Source: Candidatus Methylomirabilota bacterium (GTDB lineage Bacteria; Methylomirabilota; Methylomirabilia; Methylomirabilales; 2-02-FULL-66-22). From it: a stretch of DNA of 32,607 bases. The stretch's first letter is position 1, and each line of letters opens with the position of its first letter. A model generated the notes under the pieces. It worked only from the letters and a program-made list of their open reading frames with translations. It searched no databases and was not told where the DNA came from. Made by a program: the position numbers and the translations under genes. Positions 25,424 through 32,607 of this stretch are shown one piece after another. Location of the stretch: assembly GCA_026387775.1 (NCBI GenBank), contig JAPLLC010000010.1, positions 1-32,607 on the forward strand, given 5' to 3'.

Positions 25424-26812
25424 CTACTTCGCCCCGATGGCCACCGCGATGGCCGCCAGTTGGTCCCCGCTCAACTCGACGGCCTTCTTCCCGCGGTTGG
25501 CCAGAAACTCCTTGGCCACCGGCGGGAAGAGCACATACGACAGGACATCCTCTTCGCTCTTCGCGAGCGCGGTTTGCGGCACGGTCAGGGCGGCCTTTCG
25601 CTCCTGGAGCGCGATGCGGACCTGTGTGAACATGCCGACCTTCAGCGCGCGGTCACCGTTCGCGACGCGGATGCGGCTGGTGACGGCGTTGGTGGCCTTC
25701 ACCTCTTTCGGCACCATCTTGTACCGCTCGCCCAGCAGGACGTTGAGCACGGCCTGGCTGCCACAGATCTGGCTGGATGGGGTGACCAGCGGCGGATAGC
25801 CCAGATCCGCCCGCACCCGTGGGATCTCCTTCAGCACCTCTGGGAGTTTGTCCTCCTGGCCCTGTTCGCGGAGCTGATTGACCAGGTTGGAGATCATCCC
25901 GCCCGGGACCTGGAACTGCAGGACGTTGGTATCCACCCCGTAGGTCTTCATTTCGAGATGGCTGTAGTTCTTTCGCACCTTGGCGAAGTGTTTCCCGATG
26001 TCGGACAGCTTGGCCAGATCCAGGCCCGTGGCCCGATCGGTGCCCGCCAACGCCGCCACGAGAGTCTCCGTGGGGGGCTGAGACGAGCCCAGGGACATGC
26101 TGGAGATGGCGCAATCCACCATGTCCACCCCCGCCTCGGCCGCCTTGAAGTAGGCCATGGACGCCATGCCGCTGGTGTAGTGAGAGTGGAGAGAGATGGG
26201 GACCTCGGTCACCGCCTTCAGCCGGGTGACCAGATCGAAGGCGTCGCCGGGGGAGATCAGCCCCCCCATGTCTTTGATGCACAGCGAGTCGGCGCCGATC
26301 TGGAGCAGTTGCTTGAACGTCTTGACGAAGCCCTCGTTGTTGTGCACCGGGCTCAGCGTATAGCAGACGGAGGCCTGGACGTGGCCACCGTACTTGCGCA
26401 CCATGCGCATGGCGGTTTCCATGTTGCGGATGTCGTTCATGGCGTCGAAGATCCGGAACACCTGCATCCCGTTCTCGACGGCCTTGGCTACGAACCGCTC
26501 CACCACGTCGTCCGCGTAGTGGCGGTAGCCGACGACGACCTGTCCTCGCAGGAGCATCTGCAGGCGCGTCTTGGGCATGCGCTTCCGCATGATCCGCAGC
26601 CGCTCCCAGGGGTCCTCGTTCAGGAAGCGCAGGCAGGAGTCGAAGGTGGCACCGCCCCAGACCTCCAGGGACCAGTAGCCGACGTCGTCCAGCATCTCCA
26701 TCGCCGGGATCATGTCCTCGGTCCGCATCCGTGTGGCCAGGAGCGATTGGTGGCTGTCGCGCAGGACGGTTTCGCAGATGCCAAGCGGTTTCTTCGTCTG
26801 AGCCTGGATCAC
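25424..26812 (-). CDS. Pyruvate/oxaloacetate carboxyltransferase (decarboxylase alpha / PycB type), no biotinyl domain, anomalous C-terminal segment
   Basis: GTG 26812 with GGAGGTGGG RBS; ETVLRDSHQSLLATRMRTEDMIPAMEMLDDVGYWSLEVWGGATFDSCLRFLNEDPWERLR; SEEDVLSYVLFPPVAKEFL. Confidence 0.93.
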   Translation of the reverse strand: MIQAQTKKPLGICETVLRDSHQSLLATRMRTEDMIPAMEMLDDVGYWSLEVWGGATFDSCLRFLNEDPWERLRIMRKRMPKTRLQMLLRGQVVVGYRHYADDVVERFVAKAVENGMQVFRIFDAMNDIRNMETAMRMVRKYGGHVQASVCYTLSPVHNNEGFVKTFKQLLQIGADSLCIKDMGGLISPGDAFDLVTRLKAVTEVPISLHSHYTSGMASMAYFKAAEAGVDMVDCAISSMSLGSSQPPTETLVAALAGTDRATGLDLAKLSDIGKHFAKVRKNYSHLEMKTYGVDTNVLQFQVPGGMISNLVNQLREQGQEDKLPEVLKEIPRVRADLGYPPLVTPSSQICGSQAVLNVLLGERYKMVPKEVKATNAVTSRIRVANGDRALKVGMFTQVRIALQERKAALTVPQTALAKSEEDVLSYVLFPPVAKEFLANRGKKAVELSGDQLAAIAVAIGAK

Positions 26813-26965
26813 GGTCCCACCTCCATGTTTGCGACGGTGCTGTGAGCCCTCGCCTAGAACGCCCGGGTGCCATCCGCGCGCATGGCGAGTAAAGTCGGGT
26901 GGATGCGTCGAAGGGGGGAAGCAGGCTGGAAAGCCGGATGGAGCCGCTTCGCCCGAAACCTTCGG

Positions 26966-26987
26966 CTCGACGCTCGTGAGCGTCGAG
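26966..26987. promoter_or_regulatory. 22-bp palindrome CTCGACGCTC-GT-GAGCGTCGAG upstream of decarboxylase operon
   Basis: Perfect 10-bp arms, about 155 bp upstream of the start at 26812. Confidence 0.55.
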
Positions 26988-27226
26988 AATGAAGATCCCC
27001 ACCTCAGTACCGGGTCAGCGAAAGCCAGCTTACCAGGAGCAAGATCGTCCAGGTCGGTTTCAGCGTGTCGCCACCGCCCGCAGCACGAGTATGCTGGCCG
27101 ACCTCTGTCAACATGGCCCGGAGCCATGGTGGATGTCAAGTGGAAATCGTGCGCAGAGTCAGCCGAGGGCACATTTGGGGACCCCTGTTGAATGACGCAA
27201 GCTTGGGACACAAGCCTGGGACTGAC

Positions 27227-27255
27227 TTGACAGGTAACACGAATCGTAATATGGT
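27227..27255 (+). promoter_or_regulatory. Sigma70-like promoter TTGACA-17-TATGGT
   Basis: TTGACA 27227-27232, TATGGT 27250-27255; about 200 bp upstream of the family-5 binding protein. Confidence 0.4.
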
Positions 27256-27403
27256 GCCATTCCAGATGCTCCGAGGAATGACCACCCATTCTTCCGCGAA
27301 GGCTCACCGCGGATTCGAGGTAATCAGACTCCAGCAGCCGTAGCGATCACCGGAGTTCGCTCGCGACGAATGGCGAGTGCGGCCTGGCGTTTGTTGGTTC
27401 ATG

Positions 27404-27434
27404 GGTAGCACGTATATTTATCAGGTGGCACGTA
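27404..27434 (+). promoter_or_regulatory. Direct repeat GGTAGCACGTA / GGTGGCACGTA, 20 bp apart, upstream of third ABC operon
   Basis: 10/11 matching repeats at 27404-27414 and 27424-27434; TATATT at 27413-27418 overlaps, TTGTTG 16 bp upstream. Confidence 0.5.
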
Positions 27435-27452
27435 GAAAGGAAAGGGATCGAG

Positions 27453-29018
27453 ATGCGCAGGCGGATTGTGAGAGCGTTTTTCGCAACGTGTGGTGTGCTG
27501 GTGGGGCTCTTCAGCATCTCGACGGGTTCAGGCTGGGCCGCGTCGAGCGTGGAGCCGGCAAGCCAGATCGTGCTGGGATCGCTCGAAGAGCCGGGGAGTC
27601 TCTCGGCCCTGGTAGACCTGCCGCATCATTTCCCGGAGCATGCGCCCCAGACGCTCCTCTACGACAGCCTGACCCAGTTCATGCCGGACGGCACGGTCAG
27701 GCCGAAGCTGGCCCAGAAGTGGACGGTGAGCCCGAACAATCTGGTCTACACGTTCACCCTGGCGCCGAACGCGAAATTTCACGATGGGGCGCCCGTCACG
27801 GCGGCGGACGTCAAGTTCACCTTCGATGCCGCGCGCGATCCCAAGACCCAGTCCTCGGACGAGGGACTGGAGGCCGTCGAGAAGGTTGAGGCGGTCAATC
27901 CTCGGACGGTCCGGGTCACACTCTCGCGCGTGACTCCCCAGTTTCTTGCCACGGGCGGTGCGCGCGGGATCGTCCCCAAGCACCTGCTGGAGGGGAAGGA
28001 TCTGAGCAAGGATGCTTTCAACCAGAAGCCGATCGGGTCGGGCCCGTACCAGCTGGTGAGCTTCGCGCCCGGCCAGTCGATCGTGCTGGAGGCCGTGCCG
28101 GACTTCTATCGGGGGGCTGCGAAGATTCGCCGCGTGATCTTCAAGGTCTTGCCAGACCAGAACGTGATCCTCACCCAGCTTCGCTCTGGCGAGATCCAGT
28201 ATGCGCTCCTGCAGCCGCGGGATCTCGCCGCGGTCCAGAATACGGCCGGTCTGCGGGTGGCTGAATCCCCCACGCCACGCTTCTACGACCTTACCATGAA
28301 TCTTCAGCGAGCCTACTGGCAGGACCACCGGGTCCGAGAGGCCGTTCTCGCGGCCATGGATCGGGAGGGGATTGTCCAGAAAGTGCTGCTCGGGCATGGG
28401 CAGGTGGTTCATGCAAATGCCACCCCCTCGTCCTGGGCCTACACGTCAGACGTCCCCAGGTACCCGCACGATCCTGTACGGGCGAAGCAGCTCCTCGACG
28501 ATGCGGGCTGGCGTCCAGGCAGCGACGGTATCCGGACAAAGGACGGCCAACGTCTCCGCTTCACGGTGATGCTCAAGAACTTCGATCGGACGCTGGAGCA
28601 GGTCTTCGTGATCGCCCAGCAGCAACTGCAGCCGGTCGGGGTGGACCTCCAGATCGAGCGGGTGGAGCCCGGGGTCTTCCCGCAGCGGATGCGCGCGGGA
28701 AATTTCGACGCGCTGAGCCGGGTCTGGAACCCGGTATATGATCCCGACCAATCGAATCTCCTGCGGACCGGGAACCGGTACGGGGGGTACAGCAATCCGC
28801 AAGTGGATGCCCTGCTGGATCGGACCCTCGCGACCCTGGATCGGGCGAAGCGGAAGCAGGCCTTCATGGCGCTGCAGCGCCTGCTGAGTCAGGACCTCGC
28901 CCGCCTCTACCTGTATACCGAGAACGAGCTCCACGTCGTGCCGGCCGGGCTGCGCGGCGTCCAATGGCATCCGGTGAACATCTTCTGGAACTTGAAGGAC
29001 TGGGAGCTGGGGCGCTGA
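27453..29018 (+). CDS. ABC transporter substrate-binding protein, family 5
   Basis: Signal peptide; HAPQTLLYDSLTQFMPDGTVRPKLAQKWTVSPNNLVYTFTLAPNAKFHDGAPVTAADVKFTFD. Confidence 0.93.
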   Translation: MRRRIVRAFFATCGVLVGLFSISTGSGWAASSVEPASQIVLGSLEEPGSLSALVDLPHHFPEHAPQTLLYDSLTQFMPDGTVRPKLAQKWTVSPNNLVYTFTLAPNAKFHDGAPVTAADVKFTFDAARDPKTQSSDEGLEAVEKVEAVNPRTVRVTLSRVTPQFLATGGARGIVPKHLLEGKDLSKDAFNQKPIGSGPYQLVSFAPGQSIVLEAVPDFYRGAAKIRRVIFKVLPDQNVILTQLRSGEIQYALLQPRDLAAVQNTAGLRVAESPTPRFYDLTMNLQRAYWQDHRVREAVLAAMDREGIVQKVLLGHGQVVHANATPSSWAYTSDVPRYPHDPVRAKQLLDDAGWRPGSDGIRTKDGQRLRFTVMLKNFDRTLEQVFVIAQQQLQPVGVDLQIERVEPGVFPQRMRAGNFDALSRVWNPVYDPDQSNLLRTGNRYGGYSNPQVDALLDRTLATLDRAKRKQAFMALQRLLSQDLARLYLYTENELHVVPAGLRGVQWHPVNIFWNLKDWELGR

Positions 29019-29022
29019 CGCG

Positions 29023-29976
29023 ATGTGTGGGTTTGTGCTGCGCCGATTGGCGCAGGTCGGTCTGACGATCGCGCTGCTCGCGGGCGTGGTGTTCGTTGCG
29101 CTGCGGGTCGCCCCCGGCGGCCCCGCGTACGCACTCCTCGGGCCGGATCGCTACACTCCTGCGCTGGCGGCCCGGATCGACCAACAGCTCGGCCTCGACC
29201 GGCCGCTGCCCGAACAGTTCGTCCGCTGGGTGGGAGAGATGGCCCACGGCGAGCTGGGCTATTCTTACTTCCATCACCTCCCCGCGGTCGGGGTGGTTCT
29301 GGAGCGGCTGCCAGCGACCCTGCAGTTGGGCGGGCTTGCCTTCCTCCTATCGCTGGCGGTGGGAGTGCCCGTGGGGGTGTGGGCGGCGGCCCGCCGGGGG
29401 AGCGTGGCGGATCGCCTTCTGAGTAGCAGCGCCGTGGTCGTGCTCTCCACCCCAAGCTTCTGGCTGGGGATCGGCCTCATCCTGGTATGCAGCGCGCAGT
29501 TGCACCTCCTCCCCTCGGCAGGGCAAGCCCCCATCGGACGAGACGGCAATCTGTGGGAGCGCCTCCGATACCTCATCCTGCCGCTGCTCACTATGGCTGC
29601 CAGCCATACTGCCTCGCTCGCGCTCTATACGCGGACAGCCATGATCGAGGCCCTGACCGCGGATCATACACGCACTGCCAAGGCAATGGGGGCCAGTGGC
29701 GTCAGATTGGTCTGGCGACACGCGCTGGCGACCGCCGCGATCCCAATTGCCACGATTGCCGGCCTCAACCTGGCCCACTTTCTGGAAGGAAGCCTCGTTG
29801 TCGAGACGGTGTTCGCCTGGCCCGGGATCGGGCAACTGACCGTGGCCAGCGTGACGCGTCGGGACTATCCGGTGCTCCTGATCATCAGCCTGATAGCGGG
29901 GGTAGTGGTGGCTCTGGCGAACCTGCTGACCGACCTCGCCTATCGCTGGCTCGACCCGAGGATGGAAACGGAATGA
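29023..29976 (+). CDS. Peptide-type ABC transporter permease (DppB-like)
   Basis: MCGFVLRRLAQVGLTIALLAGVVFVALRVAPGGPAYALLG; DHTRTAKAMGASGVRLVWRHALATAAIPIATIAGLN. Confidence 0.93.
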   Translation: MCGFVLRRLAQVGLTIALLAGVVFVALRVAPGGPAYALLGPDRYTPALAARIDQQLGLDRPLPEQFVRWVGEMAHGELGYSYFHHLPAVGVVLERLPATLQLGGLAFLLSLAVGVPVGVWAAARRGSVADRLLSSSAVVVLSTPSFWLGIGLILVCSAQLHLLPSAGQAPIGRDGNLWERLRYLILPLLTMAASHTASLALYTRTAMIEALTADHTRTAKAMGASGVRLVWRHALATAAIPIATIAGLNLAHFLEGSLVVETVFAWPGIGQLTVASVTRRDYPVLLIISLIAGVVVALANLLTDLAYRWLDPRMETE

Positions 29977-30824
29977 GGATGCGGCTGGAGCGAGTCGGCT
30001 TGCTTGCAAGCGGGCGTCCTTCGACAGCCACGCTGGTGGGAATCGTTCTGGCGTGTCTGGTCGCCCTGCCGAGCCTATTGTCGCTGGCCCCCTACGCCGT
30101 GGATCTGGAGGCGATCCTACAGCCCCCCAGCCGGATCCATCTGCTCGGGACGGATGAGAACGGCCGCGATGCGCTTGCGCGCCTGGTCGTCGGCGCGCGC
30201 GCGACCCTCGGGATCGGCGCGGGCGCGACGCTCGTGGCGATTGCCCTGGGGGCTGCCATCGGAGCGATCGCCGGGTACCGCGGCGGTTTCCTTGATTCCG
30301 CTCTGATGCGTTTCGTAGACTTCGCCCTGGCTTTCCCTAGCCTGTTTGCGATCCTCCTCTTTGCCGCCGTGTTTTCGCCCGGACCCTTGCAGCTTGTCCT
30401 CCTGATCGGCTGCACCGGATGGATGACCACGGCCCGCCTAGTCCGCGCGCGGATGAAGGAGTTGTTGGCGACACCCTATGTGGAAGCCGCCTGGTCGCTG
30501 GGGGCGTCCGGTCGCGAAGTGATCTACAACCATCTGATACCCAATCTGCACGGGATTCTGTTCGTGGCGGGGCTCGTCCAATTGAGCCGCTCGGTCGTGG
30601 CCGAGGCCACGATCTCGTTCCTCGGCTTTGGCGTCCAGCCCCCCACCCCGACATGGGGGAACCTTCTCATCGGCGCGCAAAACTACGTTTACACCGCGCC
30701 CTGGCTGGCGCTGGCGCCCGGCCTGGCGATCACGGGAACGCTGCTGGCGATCTCCACGCTGGGGATCGGCGGCCCGCCGACTCGGCTGATCCGCGGTCCA
30801 CATGAAGACATCTCCGACACTTGA
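29973..30824 (+). CDS. Peptide-type ABC transporter permease (DppC-like)
   Basis: ATGA overlap with previous gene; LLGTDENGRDALARLVVGARATLGIG; EATISFLGFGVQPPTPTWGNLL. Confidence 0.92.
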   Translation: MRMRLERVGLLASGRPSTATLVGIVLACLVALPSLLSLAPYAVDLEAILQPPSRIHLLGTDENGRDALARLVVGARATLGIGAGATLVAIALGAAIGAIAGYRGGFLDSALMRFVDFALAFPSLFAILLFAAVFSPGPLQLVLLIGCTGWMTTARLVRARMKELLATPYVEAAWSLGASGREVIYNHLIPNLHGILFVAGLVQLSRSVVAEATISFLGFGVQPPTPTWGNLLIGAQNYVYTAPWLALAPGLAITGTLLAISTLGIGGPPTRLIRGPHEDISDT

Positions 30825-30887
30825 TTCCATCGGACTTCTTGGCAATAATGAGTTGTCTACCCCCAACCTGGAGGAGGGTATGAACGC

Positions 30888-31280
30888 ATGGCTCGGTCCC
30901 AACGCGCTGCCATGTCGCATGGGACGACGGCAATGAAGCATGGAGGGATGGAGGTAGGTGACACGCCCACGCCCCCGACCGTGAAGCTCACGGTCCGCAA
31001 GGATGCGAAGGCGGGGTGGAATCTTCAGACCCAGGTGACCAACTTCCGCTTTGCGCCGGAGCATGCCAGCACGGCACATGTGCCCGGCGAGGGCCACGCC
31101 CACCTATACATCGACGGCAAGAAAGTCACCCGTCTTTACGGGGAGTGGTATCACATTCCCTCGCTTTCGCCGGGGACCCACAAGATCACGGTCACGCTGA
31201 ACGCAAACTCCCATGAGGATCTCATGGTGAAGGGCAAGGTCGTCTCAGACAAGCAGGAAGTCCGTGTTTCCGCCAAGTAG
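30888..31280 (+). CDS. Hypothetical small protein with Met/His-rich N-terminus
   Basis: ORF MARSQRAAMSHGTTAMKHGGMEVG...GEGHAHLYIDGKKVTRLYGEWYHIPSLSPGTHKITVTLNANSHEDL; start uncertain, the strong RBS precedes an out-of-frame ATG at 30880. Confidence 0.6.
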   Translation: MARSQRAAMSHGTTAMKHGGMEVGDTPTPPTVKLTVRKDAKAGWNLQTQVTNFRFAPEHASTAHVPGEGHAHLYIDGKKVTRLYGEWYHIPSLSPGTHKITVTLNANSHEDLMVKGKVVSDKQEVRVSAK

Positions 31281-31692
31281 AGCCGCCAGAAGGATCGATT
31301 CGGGGGTTGTCTCCTGTCGTCTCGGCAGGCTGAAGGGGCGCCTTTTCGGTGTAGACCCGCTCGCCTTGCTTCCGCAGATCTGCAACGAAAACCGAGGCGA
31401 AGAGAAGTTGAACGTCCGGACCTTCTTGAAGAGAATATCTCGCACTCTTTCGCCTCGGGGGGGCCATCAGGGCACCGGCCCGCCTCTGGACAGGTGCGGG
31501 ATTGCTTCTTGCCGCTGGGCGAGCAAACAGACATTTCCCCATTTTTGGGATGACAGAGCCGCCACATGGTGTAAGATAAGTGATTGTGCCAGTGGATACG
31601 GGGCGCTTTCCGCAGTGACCGCTCAGAGGTCTTGAACCGAGGAAATGGCCCCCCGTGGGCCGGCCCCTGAGCCATGCATGGAGGAGGTCTTG

Positions 31693-32607
31693 ATGATGAT
31701 CGGGCGTTTCAGTGGAAGGAAGGTCGTGCAGAGGAGCGGGTTCCTGGTGGGGGTCTTGGTGGCCATGCTGGCCCTCGCCGTCCCCATCGGAGCTACCGCC
31801 GCGGATGAGCAGGCCAAGCGGGACGACCGGCCGGAGCGAGGCATCGGGATCTACACCGACTTCTCGGGCGTGGTCATCCCGCTCGGCGAGAGCGTGCGGA
31901 TGGATCTCACGGTCGAGAACAAGGGCAAGCAGGATGAGGTTGTCGACCTGAAGCTCGCCGGCGTGCCGAAGGGCTGGAAGGCGTCCCTCAAAGGCGGGAG
32001 CTTCACCGTGACGGGTGCCGCGGTCCCGAGCGGGAAGACGCGGAGCCTGGCCTTTAGCGCCGAGCCGGAGAAGGGGATGGGCCCTGGGACCTACGACTTC
32101 ACGATCGAGGGGCTCACGCCGGACGGGAAGCTCAAGGCCAATTACACCATCGTGGTGACGACGCGCGATCGGGGCCGCATGGGGACGGAGGACATCCAGA
32201 TCACGACGTCCTATCCCGTCCTGCGGGGGCAGAGCGACGCGACGTTCGAGTTCTCGCTGGAGGTGGCCAACAAGAGCGAGAACGACCGCAACTTCAACCT
32301 GGCCGCCCAGGCCCCGGAGAAGTGGGAGGTCAACTTCAAACCCGGCTACGAGGCGAAGCAGATCTCTAGCCTGCGAATTCGCGGCGCCGGCAGCCAGACG
32401 GTGGCGGTGTCGGTGACGCCCGCGCGGGACACGGTGGCCGGCGAATACCCGATCCTGGTCCGCATCAGTTCGGGGGAGTCGAAGGCGGAAGTGAAGCTGA
32501 TGGTGGTGCTCAGCGGCATCTACAAGCTGGAGGCAGCCACCTCCACGGGGATCCTGTCCACGGAGGCGGTGACCGGCAAGCCCACCACGGTGTCGTTCCT
32601 GGTCAAG
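31693..32607 (+). CDS. NEW3/NPCBM-associated-like secreted protein, partial at window end (not in ORF track because no stop)
   Basis: My translation: MMIGRFSGRKVVQRSGFLVGVLVAMLALAVPIGATAADEQ...GIYTDFSGVVIPLGESVRMDLTVENKGKQDEVVDLKLAGVPKGWKASLKGG...; open to 32607; RBS ggagg. Confidence 0.8.
   Translation, partial: MMIGRFSGRKVVQRSGFLVGVLVAMLALAVPIGATAADEQAKRDDRPERGIGIYTDFSGVVIPLGESVRMDLTVENKGKQDEVVDLKLAGVPKGWKASLKGGSFTVTGAAVPSGKTRSLAFSAEPEKGMGPGTYDFTIEGLTPDGKLKANYTIVVTTRDRGRMGTEDIQITTSYPVLRGQSDATFEFSLEVANKSENDRNFNLAAQAPEKWEVNFKPGYEAKQISSLRIRGAGSQTVAVSVTPARDTVAGEYPILVRISSGESKAEVKLMVVLSGIYKLEAATSTGILSTEAVTGKPTTVSFLVK

Noticed and set aside
25653-27002. 449-aa minus-strand ORF
   Set aside because: Alternate frame of the carboxyltransferase; no family motifs.
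26813-27307. N-terminal extension of the carboxyltransferase ORF to 27307
   Set aside because: Extension has no family similarity; a GTG at 26812 with GGAGGTGGG RBS fits the known N-terminus.
31151-31675. 174-aa minus-strand ORF in the gap after the Met/His-rich gene
   Set aside because: No RBS or domain features; composition looks non-coding.
1-32607. CRISPR array, tRNA/rRNA genes, transposase or phage genes
   Set aside because: No regularly spaced repeats, cloverleaf-like sequences or mobile-element proteins found by eye; a tRNAscan/CRISPR search would be needed to be certain.

Overview
High-GC bacterial chromosomal window, densely coded, with no tRNA, rRNA, CRISPR, transposase or phage genes seen. 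Taxon is not determinable; gene content would fit an uncultured soil-type lineage, but that is inference. Contents: (i) a minus-strand tatD / NtrB-like kinase / NtrC-like regulator operon joined by two ATGA overlaps, with the regulator interrupted by an in-frame TAG; (ii) an AsmA/DUF748-like gene and a SYLF-domain gene; (iii) a sugar-uptake locus: class II aldolase-like protein, ABC binding protein, two permeases and a PfkB kinase; (iv) a HemW-like radical SAM gene whose only usable start codon appears to be CTG; (v) a catabolic-looking group: creatininase family, RraA-like, ketopantoate-reductase-like, a peptide-type ABC importer, an AstE/AspA-like deacylase and an atypical M28 peptidase; (vi) a Na+-translocating decarboxylase operon (carboxyltransferase alpha, biotinyl/gamma fusion, beta); (vii) a third, peptide-type ABC importer; (viii) a small Met/His-rich protein and a partial NEW3-like protein. 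Most notable observations: a decarboxylase gamma subunit fused to two biotinyl domains separated by four ~42-aa repeats; an RND/HlyD-adaptor-like segment spliced in frame into the carboxyltransferase C-terminus; three ABC importers with no ATPase gene; strong hairpins separating soluble-subunit genes from membrane-subunit genes in three operons; the CTG-start hemW; the amber-interrupted regulator; and an M28 homologue lacking the usual Glu-Glu active-site pair. All family assignments are from reading the translated sequence; no database search was run.
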